Positions 55,861 to 63,434 of a stretch of DNA of 64,000 nt are shown here, one piece after another. The stretch comes from an uncultured Phocaeicola sp. (lineage in GTDB: Bacteria > Bacteroidota > Bacteroidia > Bacteroidales > Bacteroidaceae). The notes below the pieces were generated by a model. It saw nothing but the letters and a program-made list of their open reading frames with translations, made no database searches and was not told the DNA's origin. The position numbers and the translations under genes are program-made. The stretch covers positions 124,001 to 188,000 of the forward strand of contig CALUET010000023.1 in NCBI GenBank assembly GCA_944319745.1, in the 5' to 3' direction. The stretch's first letter is position 1, and the number at the start of each line of letters is the position of its first letter.

Positions 55861-56553
55861 ATGAGAAAGTATTTAGCAGAAATGATCGGGACAATGGTTC
55901 TTGTCCTGATGGGATGTGGTAGCGCAGTCTTCGCCGGCAATGCAGCGGGCGAGGTTAGTGCCGGTGTAGGAACGCTGGGAGTTGCTTTGGCTTTCGGCTT
56001 GTCGGTAGTGGCGATGGCCTATACAATAGGAAATATCTCGGGATGTCATATTAATCCTGCGATAACTTTGGGAGTATGGCTCTCGGGGAAAATGACGAAT
56101 CGTGACGCCATAGGCTATATGATTTTCCAGATTATCGGAGCAATCATCGGTTCGCTTGTACTGCTTTTATTGGTTTCTACCGGCGGACATTCGGGGCCGA
56201 CGATGACGGGAGCCAATACGTTTGATCCGGGAGAAACGGCTCAGGCATTTATTGCCGAGGCAGTCTTTACGTTTATCTTCGTATTGGTTGTTTTGGGAAG
56301 TACCGATGAAAAGCGTGGAGCCGGTAATTTTGCCGGACTGGCCATCGGCTTGTCGCTTGTGTTGATTCACATCGTTTGTATCCCCATAACGGGAACTTCT
56401 GTAAATCCTGCCCGCAGCATCGGGCCGGCTTTGATGGAAGGTGGACAGGCTCTTGCCCAGCTTTGGTTATTTATTGTGGCTCCTTTTGTGGGGGCTGCTT
56501 TCAGCTCTTTGGTATGGCGTACCATAGGAGGTGGAAAAACAAAAGATAAGTAA
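55861..56553 (+). CDS. aqpZ: Aquaporin Z-type MIP channel
   Basis: This is a 230-residue inner-membrane channel of the MIP family with six membrane helices. The two NPA motifs are at 65-67 (GCHINPAITLG) and about 182-184 (SVNPARSIGPA). AqpZ-like rather than glycerol facilitator features include the SVNPARS motif and a compact loop E. It likely moves water across the membrane. A terminator follows at 56583. Confidence 0.96.
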   Translation: MRKYLAEMIGTMVLVLMGCGSAVFAGNAAGEVSAGVGTLGVALAFGLSVVAMAYTIGNISGCHINPAITLGVWLSGKMTNRDAIGYMIFQIIGAIIGSLVLLLLVSTGGHSGPTMTGANTFDPGETAQAFIAEAVFTFIFVLVVLGSTDEKRGAGNFAGLAIGLSLVLIHIVCIPITGTSVNPARSIGPALMEGGQALAQLWLFIVAPFVGAAFSSLVWRTIGGGKTKDK

Positions 56554-56582
56554 GTTAGTTTTTTAATAGTATATTAGTTTTT

Positions 56583-56622
56583 ACATCCCGTCTTTTCGTG
56601 AGAAACGTCGGGATGTTTTTTA
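56583..56622 (+). terminator. Intrinsic terminator of aqpZ
   Basis: ACATCCCG pairs with CGGGATGT, then six T bases. It lies 29 bases after the aqpZ stop codon. Confidence 0.85.
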
Positions 56623-56678
56623 TGAAATCCCGTGGCATTCTTTTCTGTTTTTCCCGTCTTTTTTTCGCAGCTTTTCCC

Positions 56679-56686
56679 TACTTTTG
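56679..56686 (+). promoter_or_regulatory. -7 box (TACTTTTG) of mazG
   Basis: TACTTTTG matches TAnnTTTG and lies 20 bases before the ATG at 56707, inside the spurious upstream frame from 56632. Confidence 0.5.
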
Positions 56687-56706
56687 CGAAAATTAAAGAA
56701 GAATTT

Positions 56707-57483
56707 ATGAAACATACCAGACAGGAACAGATGGAGGCATTCGGACGTTTGCTCGATGTGCTCGACGAACTTCGCGTGAAATGCCCCTGGGATAGAAAGC
56801 AAACAAATGAAAGTTTGCGTGCCAATACCATAGAGGAAGTCTATGAATTGAGTGATGCTTTGATGAAAAACGATAAGCGTAACATTTGCAAGGAGCTGGG
56901 CGATGTGTTGCTTCATGTCGTCTTTTATGCAAAAATAGGCAGTGAAACCGATGACTTCGACATCAAGGATGTGTGCGATAAACTGATTTTCCGCCATCCT
57001 CATGTGTTTGGCAACGTGAAGGCTGCTACGGCGGAAGCCGTTTCAGAGAATTGGGAACAGATAAAGTTGAAAGAAAAAGACGGGAACAAATCGGTATTAA
57101 GCGGAGTTCCCGGAGCGCTTCCTTCGTTGATTAAAGCGTATCGCATTCAGGACAAAGCAAGAAACGTAGGCTTCGACTGGGAAGAGCGTGAGCAGGTTTG
57201 GACGAAGGTGAAAGAAGAAATCTCTGAATTTGAAGGCGAAGTTGCTTCGATGGATAAGGATAAGGCGGAAGCAGAATTCGGGGATGTGATGTTCAGCTTG
57301 GTAAATGCCGCGCGACTTTATAAGATTAATCCCGACAATGCATTGGAACGAACCAACCAGAAGTTCATCCGGCGTTTTAATTATCTGGAGGAACATACCA
57401 TAAAACAAGGGAAAAATCTTTCGGACATGTCGCTGTCTGAAATGGATGCCATCTGGGATGAGGCAAAGCAAAAAGGGCTTTAA
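56707..57483 (+). CDS. mazG: Nucleoside triphosphate pyrophosphohydrolase MazG
   Basis: MazG hydrolyses nucleoside triphosphates to monophosphate and PPi, clearing damaged or excess NTPs. The 258-residue protein has two MazG domains. The first contains CPWDRKQTNESLRANTIEE and the metal-binding ELGDVLLHVVF; the second contains EKYPVG-unrelated EISEFEGEV and EFGDVMFSLVN with Glu/Asp ligands. The upstream frame to 56632 contains the promoter, so the ATG at 56707 is chosen. The next gene begins 13 bases later with GGAGGAAGA. Confidence 0.95.
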   Translation: MKHTRQEQMEAFGRLLDVLDELRVKCPWDRKQTNESLRANTIEEVYELSDALMKNDKRNICKELGDVLLHVVFYAKIGSETDDFDIKDVCDKLIFRHPHVFGNVKAATAEAVSENWEQIKLKEKDGNKSVLSGVPGALPSLIKAYRIQDKARNVGFDWEEREQVWTKVKEEISEFEGEVASMDKDKAEAEFGDVMFSLVNAARLYKINPDNALERTNQKFIRRFNYLEEHTIKQGKNLSDMSLSEMDAIWDEAKQKGL

Positions 57484-57496
57484 CGGAGGAAGAGAA

Positions 57497-58834
57497 ATGG
57501 CTGTTATCGGAATATCTAAGTGTCGTTTTGCGTCATCTCTCAAGGTCTTTCTGGCGGTACTGTGCGTAGTGTTGTTCTCTTTCCGGGCCTTGTCGGCGGA
57601 GAATGTCGGGAGAGATGTTTTTTCCCGTTTAAGTGAATTGCCCGGCGTAACGGATGTTGATTCTTTGGAGAGTGCGACGTATGGGCAGAAGTTCCTGGTC
57701 ACTCTGAAACAACCGCTTGATTTGCGTCACCCCGATGCCGGATCTTTTGAGCAACGCATCATCGTAGCCCATGTCGGATATGACCGTCCTACTGTGTTGG
57801 TAACGGAAGGTTACGATGCCAATTATGCAATAAATGCCAACTACAAAGAGGAACTTTCATTGTTGCTGCAGGCCAATTTGATTTTTGTGGAGTACCGTTT
57901 TTTCGGAGAATCGATACCGGAACCTTGCGACTGGTCGTATCTGACGGTTGAAAATTCGGTGAACGATTTGCACCGCATTCGTCAGATTTTCGGAGAAATG
58001 TATGCAGGAAAATGGATTTCTACTGGCATAAGCAAAGGAGGACAAACGACTATTTTTTACAGAACCTTTTATCCGGAGGATGTAGACATATCGCTCCCTT
58101 ACGTGGCACCTCTCAATCGGGCTTTGGAAGACGGGCGGCACGAGCCGTTTATCGCGAAGAAAGTTTCGACAAAGGAAAACCGCAAACGGGTGAAAGAGGC
58201 GCAGGTGGAACTGTTAAAGCGCAAGGACAATTTGATGGGTTCTTTTGAGGCTTATTGCAAAGGACGGGGGTATAAATTTCGTATCCCGTTGCGCGAAGTG
58301 TATGATTATTGCGTGCTTGAGTATGCTTTTGCCTTTTGGCAGTGGGGAACTCCCGTGTCTTATATCCCGAAGAAAACAGACTCCGATGAAAAATGGCTGA
58401 ATCATTTGCTGTCGCTAAGCGAACCTTCTTATTTTTCCTTGCCAGGTCCTTATTTGGCTTTCAACGTACAGGCGGCCAAGGAAATAGGATATTACGGGTA
58501 CGATATCAGGCCTTTTCGTAAATATCTTGACATAAAGTCGGCCCATGATTATTTGCGCAGGGTAATGCTGCCCGCAGACTTGTCGACGCTGCAATTCGAT
58601 TCTTCATTGTATGAGCGGACAAAAAACTTTCTTGAAAACACCGACTTTAAGATGATTTGCATTTATGGAGGAGATGATCCCTGGACAGCTTCCGGACTGA
58701 CATGGCTGAAGAAGAAAAAGCAGATACACGTTTATGTGCTTCCCGCTGGCAGTCATTCCACCCGCATTGCTTCGTTCGACAAACGTACGCAAGATGAGAT
58801 TAAAGAGATTCTGTCTGCATGGTTGAATGAATGA
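57497..58834 (+). CDS. Exported serine peptidase, S37 (PS-10) type
   Basis: This is a 445-residue exported serine peptidase-like protein of the alpha/beta-hydrolase fold. A signal peptide covers about residues 10-34. The nucleophile elbow is GISKGG with Ser179, followed by QTTIFYRTFYPEDVD; the likely Asp is in GGDDPWTA and the His in GSHSTR near the C-terminus. These features fit Pfam Peptidase_S37, whose Streptomyces members are tripeptidyl aminopeptidases. The in-frame start at 57446 lies in mazG, so I use the ATG with a GGAGGAAGA Shine-Dalgarno. It is in an operon with mazG. Confidence 0.88.
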   Translation: MAVIGISKCRFASSLKVFLAVLCVVLFSFRALSAENVGRDVFSRLSELPGVTDVDSLESATYGQKFLVTLKQPLDLRHPDAGSFEQRIIVAHVGYDRPTVLVTEGYDANYAINANYKEELSLLLQANLIFVEYRFFGESIPEPCDWSYLTVENSVNDLHRIRQIFGEMYAGKWISTGISKGGQTTIFYRTFYPEDVDISLPYVAPLNRALEDGRHEPFIAKKVSTKENRKRVKEAQVELLKRKDNLMGSFEAYCKGRGYKFRIPLREVYDYCVLEYAFAFWQWGTPVSYIPKKTDSDEKWLNHLLSLSEPSYFSLPGPYLAFNVQAAKEIGYYGYDIRPFRKYLDIKSAHDYLRRVMLPADLSTLQFDSSLYERTKNFLENTDFKMICIYGGDDPWTASGLTWLKKKKQIHVYVLPAGSHSTRIASFDKRTQDEIKEILSAWLNE

Positions 58835-58876
58835 AACGTGAGGCTTTTCAAAAAACAAGGCATGAATGAAAAATAA

Positions 58877-58908
58877 AAGAGCGGCTTTTTCTCTCAAAAG
58901 TCGCTCTT
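58877..58908 (+). terminator. Terminator of the mazG-peptidase operon
   Basis: AAGAGCGGCTTTT pairs with AAAAGTCGCTCTT with one G-T pair, and GTTTTTA follows. It lies 43 bases after the stop codon. Confidence 0.8.
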
Positions 58909-58939
58909 GTTTTTAATGATTATTGCCCAACTTTTCCTT

Positions 58940-59368
58940 TCAGGGCTGCCTATGTGGTTTTAATAGTTCTCGATGAAAACTCATCTCTGCGTTCTGCAAT
59001 TCGAATATTTTCTTCGATGAAAGGAATTCTTTGTACTTGCGTGAATATTCCAAGTCCAGCTCGTCCGATTCGATTCGTGCCTTAATAATATCTTCCACTA
59101 CTTCATCATATTCTTTTTCGCTCAGCTTGTTTTCTTTGGCTCGTCTTATTTGTTGCCAGGCTTTCTTGTTACATTCCCGTTTTTTTTCTTGTAGTTCAAA
59201 GTACAAGGGGAAGAACTTGGCCGCCTCTTCTTTCGTCAACCCGGCCCGTTTGGTGATGAATTCTTCTTGTTTGTTGCGGAACTCCTCTTTTGTGAGCCGG
59301 GGTTTTTGTGCCGAAGCACTTATACATATGACAAACAGCAACGTAACGATGCAATATAGATTCTTCAT
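58940..59368 (-). CDS. Exported Spy/CpxP-like helical protein
   Basis: This is a 142-residue exported protein. A signal peptide ending ISASAQ precedes a fully helical, charged body with KRAGLTKEEAAKFFPLY, a motif reminiscent of the LTxxQ pattern of Spy and CpxP. The family match is a guess from pattern only. The gene is the last of an ECF sigma operon, 13 bases after the membrane-protein gene, so it may be the stress-responsive periplasmic output of that operon. I chose the ATG at 59368 over the longer frame to 59407 because it gives a clean signal peptide. Confidence 0.8.
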   Translation of the reverse strand: MKNLYCIVTLLFVICISASAQKPRLTKEEFRNKQEEFITKRAGLTKEEAAKFFPLYFELQEKKRECNKKAWQQIRRAKENKLSEKEYDEVVEDIIKARIESDELDLEYSRKYKEFLSSKKIFELQNAEMSFHRELLKPHRQP

Positions 59369-59381
59369 TGGATGATAAATT

Positions 59382-59753
59382 TTAATGGTAACTGTTGAAA
59401 TCTGCATCAGTCAAATATTGATATAATGTGTAGTCATCCATCAACGTTTGATTGATAATAGGATCGATATATTCATCGGGTAATTCAGAGAAGACATCGG
59501 TATTTGTTGTATTTTGTTCCGTCTTGTTGTAATGAACAAGTACGTGGATGCCAAACATTAGCCCGCAAAACATTGCAGCCATGTAGAGCCATGGCTTTAC
59601 ACGTTCCCACATTGTTATTTTTCCGACAGCAGGATATTCTTTTTCCGGGAGTTGTTTCATAACATCTTCCGTGAAATTTTCGAAGTATCCATCTGGAACT
59701 TTGAAAGGATTTCTTCGTCCAAATCTTTCAAGTAAGTCTTTTTCTTCCTTCAT
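59382..59753 (-). CDS. Putative membrane-anchored anti-sigma-like protein
   Basis: This is a 123-residue protein with one hydrophobic segment at about residues 54-75 (WLYMAAMFCGLMFGIHVLVHY). The N-terminal 50 residues are polar and would lie in the cytoplasm, while the C-terminal part is acidic. No zinc-anti-sigma motif is seen. Its position directly after an ECF sigma gene suggests it restrains that factor; this is an inference from context. The family is not recognised by name. Confidence 0.78.
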   Translation of the reverse strand: MKEEKDLLERFGRRNPFKVPDGYFENFTEDVMKQLPEKEYPAVGKITMWERVKPWLYMAAMFCGLMFGIHVLVHYNKTEQNTTNTDVFSELPDEYIDPIINQTLMDDYTLYQYLTDADFNSYH

Positions 59754-59801
59754 AATTCGTCGTTTTCCTTTGTTTTTTAGATATTTATTTTGGGAAAAGG
59801 T

Positions 59802-60356
59802 TTAATCGTTTTGTTGTAAATATTCCTGGATTTTTTTTACAGCGTGGTGATAAGATGCTTTCAGCGCCCCTACGCTTGTTCCCAGGATGGCCGATATTTC
59901 TTCGTATTTCATTTCTTGGAAATATTTTAAGTTGAATATGAGGCGTTGTTTTTCCGGCAGGGTTTGGATGGCTTTCTCGAAAAGTATTTGTGCTTCGTCG
60001 CCGTCAAAATAAGCATCACTTTCCAGTTTGTTTATGGTTGTTTCGTCTTCATCATCAAGGAATACTTTGTTTTTTGCGCGTTGTTTATTCAGAAAACCGA
60101 AACATTCGTTCATTGCAATGCGGTAAAGCCAGGTAGAAAGTTTTGCATCGCCGCGGAAATATTCCAAATTGTTCCAAGCGTTTATGAATGTATTTTGCAG
60201 TAAATCGTTTGCATCATCGTGAGAAAGTACCAATCTTCTTATCTGCCAATAAAGCTGTTCGCTATAAGCTTTTACAACTTCTTCGAAGGCTTGTCTCTGA
60301 AGCTCGGGATCTTGAAGTTGTAACGTAATCTCTCTCTCATTAAAAGTCTTCATCAT
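59802..60356 (-). CDS. ECF-type RNA polymerase sigma factor
   Basis: This is a 184-residue sigma-70 family protein of the extracytoplasmic function group. Region 2 contains DANDLLQNTFINAWNNLEYF, and region 4 contains LPEKQRLIFNLKYFQEMKYEEISAILGTSVGALKASYHHAVKKI, described here only by its position at about residues 130-172. Two adjacent Met starts exist. The membrane-anchored protein gene follows after 48 bases. It probably responds to envelope stress with its neighbours. There is no clear promoter between it and the rnz stop, so it may be transcribed from the rnz promoter. Confidence 0.95.
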   Translation of the reverse strand: MMKTFNEREITLQLQDPELQRQAFEEVVKAYSEQLYWQIRRLVLSHDDANDLLQNTFINAWNNLEYFRGDAKLSTWLYRIAMNECFGFLNKQRAKNKVFLDDEDETTINKLESDAYFDGDEAQILFEKAIQTLPEKQRLIFNLKYFQEMKYEEISAILGTSVGALKASYHHAVKKIQEYLQQND

Positions 60357-60405
60357 TTGTTTTTCTTGTTGAATTTAGATGCTTGTTTCCCCGTAAGGTT
60401 TAATG

Positions 60406-61320
60406 TTAGAGTTTGAATATCATGTTTTCTTTTGCCAGGAATGTTTGAGGAAAAACGGCTTTTGCTTCTTGCAATAAAATGTTTTCGTCTTCGTATCTGG
60501 CCGAGAAATGTCCGATCAATAATTGTTTTGCTTGTGCATGAAGTGCTATTTGTGCTGCTTGTTTGGCCGTGGAATGTTGTGTCTGTTTGGCTCGCGGAAG
60601 TTCAGATTCATCGAATGTGGCTTCATGAAACAGCAGGTCGACGCCCTTAATCTGTTCGGTGATTCGAGGCATATATGCCGTGTCTGAGCAATAAGCGTAG
60701 GTACGAGGGGGATCGGAGGGCGTGGTGAGTCTTTCGTTTGGTACGGTTGTTCCGTCTTCCAGAATGAAATCTTCTCCGTTTTTTATGCGGTTAATCATCC
60801 ACAGAGGGATGCGGTAGAAGTCAATCATATCCCGTTTGATGTGGTTGGGAGTGGGCTTCTCTCTGAACAAGAATCCGCATGTTGGCATCCGATGCTGTAG
60901 GGGAATTGTCTCGATGGAAACCGATCGGTCCTCATAAATAACGTTTTGTTCTTTGGGATTGATGGGGTGGAATATTACTTTATAATGCATTCCTTTGCAG
61001 AAAAAGTTTAGTTGCGGCGTCAACAATTCCTCCAGGTCCGGATGAGAATATATATGTAAATCGGCTGTTCGTTCTAGCATTCCGAAGGTAGATATCAGCC
61101 CGATCAGTCCGAAACAATGGTCTCCGTGCAGGTGAGAAATGAAAATATTGTTCAATCTTGTGAACTTCAATCGGGAACGACGCAACTGTACTTGTGTCCC
61201 TTCTCCGCAGTCGATCATGAAAAGTTTCTCGCGGATGTTGACAACTTGCGACGTTGCCTGATGTCGCAAGGTGGGTAAAGCCGAACCGCATCCCAATATG
61301 TTTATTTCAAACTTTTCCAT
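60406..61320 (-). CDS. rnz: Ribonuclease Z
   Basis: Ribonuclease Z trims the 3' end of precursor tRNAs. The 304-residue protein has the MBL-fold metal motif HLHGDH at about residues 65-70, the N-terminal GCGSALPTLRHQATS, the flexible arm region with RDMIDFYRIPLW, and HSTAKQAAQIA near the C-terminus. The start matches the family. A perfect promoter ends only 4 bases before this ATG, so the mRNA should have almost no leader. Confidence 0.97.
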   Translation of the reverse strand: MEKFEINILGCGSALPTLRHQATSQVVNIREKLFMIDCGEGTQVQLRRSRLKFTRLNNIFISHLHGDHCFGLIGLISTFGMLERTADLHIYSHPDLEELLTPQLNFFCKGMHYKVIFHPINPKEQNVIYEDRSVSIETIPLQHRMPTCGFLFREKPTPNHIKRDMIDFYRIPLWMINRIKNGEDFILEDGTTVPNERLTTPSDPPRTYAYCSDTAYMPRITEQIKGVDLLFHEATFDESELPRAKQTQHSTAKQAAQIALHAQAKQLLIGHFSARYEDENILLQEAKAVFPQTFLAKENMIFKL

Positions 61321-61324
61321 GAGG

Positions 61325-61355
61325 CAAAGATAAAATAAAAAAGGGATTGCACAAA
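61325..61355 (-). promoter_or_regulatory. Promoter of rnz, overlapping the rpsA terminator
   Basis: On the minus strand TTTG (61355-61352) and TATCTTTG (61332-61325) are spaced 19 bp. The -7 box ends 4 bases before the ATG. The -33 box lies in the loop of the rpsA terminator. Confidence 0.85.
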
Positions 61356-61368
61356 GTACAACCCCTTT
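61340..61368 (-). terminator. Intrinsic terminator of rpsA
   Basis: A 10-bp stem with one mismatch, AAAGGGGTTG with CAATCCCTTT on the minus strand, is followed by a TTTTTATTTT run. It lies 21 bases after the rpsA stop. Confidence 0.82.
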
Positions 61369-61389
61369 CTGAAAATGTTACGTAAAGTT

Positions 61390-63177
61390 TTATTTCTTTC
61401 CTTCCATTTGTTCTTTCAGAGCAGCCAGAGCATCAATGTCGCCTAATGTGGTCGATGCTGCCTGATTCTGAATCATAGGAGAATCTTCTTTCTTTGCAGT
61501 AGCTTTCTTTGCTGCCTTCTTTTCTGCTTTTTCTTCAGCCTTTGCTGCATCTTCAAAGATTCTGCTGTGAGAAAGAATGATGCGTTTTGCGTCTTTGTTG
61601 AACTCGATAACTTTGAAAGGAAGTTTTTCTTCCAATTGAGCCTGAGTTCCGTCTTCCTTAACCAAGTGCTTCGGTGTAGCAAAACCTTCTACTCCGTACG
61701 GCAATGCAATTACGGCTCCTTTCTCTAACATTTCGATGATTGTTCCTTCATGAATCGAACCTACGGTAAATACAGTTTCGAAAACATCCCAAGGATTCTC
61801 CTCCAATTGTTTGTGACCTAAGCTCAAACGACGGTTTTCTTTGTCGATTTCCAAAACCTGCACCTCGATGTCTGCACCGATTTGTGTAAATTCTGAAGGA
61901 TGTTTAATCTTTTTCGTCCATGATAAGTCCGAGATATGTATCAAACCATCTACGCCTTCTTCTATTTCAACAAATACGCCGAAGTTGGTAAAGTTGCGCA
62001 CCTTTGCTACATGTTTTGAGCCGACAGGATATTTTTCTTCGATAGTTTCCCATGGATCCGGCTTGAGTTGTTTGATGCCTAACGACATCTTACGTTCTTC
62101 ACGATCCAATGTTAAGATCACTGCTTCGATTTCGTCTCCAACTTTCATGAAGTCTTGTGCCGAACGAAGATGCTGTGACCATGACATTTCCGATACGTGA
62201 ATCAATCCTTCCACGCCCGGAGCTATTTCGATGAATGCGCCGTAATCGGCCATAACAACGACTTTGCCTTTTACGTGGTCGCCCACTTTCAAGTTAGGAT
62301 CAAGTGCATCCCAAGGATGAGGAGTGAGTTGTTTCAAGCCTAAGGCGATGCGCTTCTTCTCATCGTCAAAGTCCAAAATTACAACATTGAGCTTTTGATC
62401 CAAAGAAACCACTTCGTGAGGATCGCTGACACGTCCCCATGAAAGGTCGGTAATGTGGATTAAACCGTCTACGCCGCCCAAGTCGATGAATACACCGTAA
62501 GACGTAATATTTTTAACAGTACCTTCAAGTACTTGTCCTTTTTCCAGCTTGCTGATGATTTCTTTCTTCTGTTGTTCAAGCTCAGCTTCGATAAGAGCTT
62601 TGTGAGAGACAACGACGTTTTTAAATTCTTGGTTGATCTTTACAACTTTGAATTCCATTGTTTTGCCTACGAATACGTCATAATCGCGGATAGGTTTCAC
62701 ATCGATTTGTGAACCGGGAAGGAATGCTTCAATGCCGAAGACGTCAACAATCATACCGCCTTTCGTACGACATTTGATATAACCCTTGATTATTTCCTCG
62801 TTTTCGAGGGCAGCATTTATACGATCCCATGAGCGGGTTGCGCGTGCTTTCTTGTGTGATAAGATCAATTGACCTTTTTTTTTTTTTTTTTTTTCGATAT
62901 AAACTTCGACAGTGTCGCCGACTTTCAGATCAGGATTATAGCGGAATTCATTCAAAGGAATGATACCGTCTGATTTGTAACCGATGTTGACTACGACTTC
63001 ACGCTTGTTCATTGCGATAACAGTTCCGTCAACAACTTCACGGTCGTTCACTTTGTTCAACGTTTTTTCGTAAGCTTGTTCCAAATCTTCCTTGCTTACG
63101 TTGGTAGTTGCATCACCGTTTTCATAAGCATCCCAGTTGAAATCTTCAATAGGGGTTACGTTTTTTAAGTTTTCCAT
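61390..63177 (-). CDS. rpsA: 30S ribosomal protein S1, with an unusual poly-lysine A20 tract
   Basis: S1 binds mRNA on the small ribosomal subunit. The 595-residue protein has six S1 (OB-fold) repeats, such as GTVKNITSYGVFIDLGGVDGLI and GKVVVMADYGAFIEIAPGVEGL, followed by an acidic and basic C-terminal tail. Residues 95-101 are Glu and six Lys, encoded by GAA and six AAA codons, giving a run of 20 A (62875-62894 as T on the plus strand). I believe related species have a mixed Glu/Asp/Lys segment here. The tract falls between the first and second S1 domains. A -7 box lies 67 bases upstream. Length is normal. Confidence 0.97.
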   Translation of the reverse strand: MENLKNVTPIEDFNWDAYENGDATTNVSKEDLEQAYEKTLNKVNDREVVDGTVIAMNKREVVVNIGYKSDGIIPLNEFRYNPDLKVGDTVEVYIEKKKKKKGQLILSHKKARATRSWDRINAALENEEIIKGYIKCRTKGGMIVDVFGIEAFLPGSQIDVKPIRDYDVFVGKTMEFKVVKINQEFKNVVVSHKALIEAELEQQKKEIISKLEKGQVLEGTVKNITSYGVFIDLGGVDGLIHITDLSWGRVSDPHEVVSLDQKLNVVILDFDDEKKRIALGLKQLTPHPWDALDPNLKVGDHVKGKVVVMADYGAFIEIAPGVEGLIHVSEMSWSQHLRSAQDFMKVGDEIEAVILTLDREERKMSLGIKQLKPDPWETIEEKYPVGSKHVAKVRNFTNFGVFVEIEEGVDGLIHISDLSWTKKIKHPSEFTQIGADIEVQVLEIDKENRRLSLGHKQLEENPWDVFETVFTVGSIHEGTIIEMLEKGAVIALPYGVEGFATPKHLVKEDGTQAQLEEKLPFKVIEFNKDAKRIILSHSRIFEDAAKAEEKAEKKAAKKATAKKEDSPMIQNQAASTTLGDIDALAALKEQMEGKK

Positions 63178-63244
63178 TAAGTAATAAAATGTTTGTAAAA
63201 TAACTAATTGTGTTAGACTTTATGTCGTTTGTATAAATCGTGTG

Positions 63245-63252
63245 CAAAGGTA
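63245..63252 (-). promoter_or_regulatory. -7 box (TACCTTTG) of rpsA
   Basis: TACCTTTG on the minus strand matches TAnnTTTG and gives a leader of about 60 bases. No clear -33 box. Confidence 0.55.
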
Positions 63253-63322
63253 TAATAAATTCCTGAATGCGAAAAAGTTTAATGAATTTTTTGTTGATTT
63301 GGGCAGGTTATTGTGAAGTTAT

Positions 63323-63362
63323 ATCCCCGATGTCTCTACTTTTTGAGAGAAACATCGGGGAT
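63323..63362 (-). terminator. Hairpin between the SIMPL gene and rpsA
   Basis: An 11-bp stem, ATCCCCGATGT with ACATCGGGGAT, and an inner CTCT/AGAG pair. It lies about 72 bases after the SIMPL stop on the minus strand. The T tract is stronger on the plus strand, so direction is not certain. Confidence 0.6.
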
Positions 63363-63434
63363 TTTTGGGAGGAATGTCCCGTTTTTCTTGTGAGTACGCC
63401 GTTGTGTCTTTACGGGAAGGCCGGCGCCTTTGAT

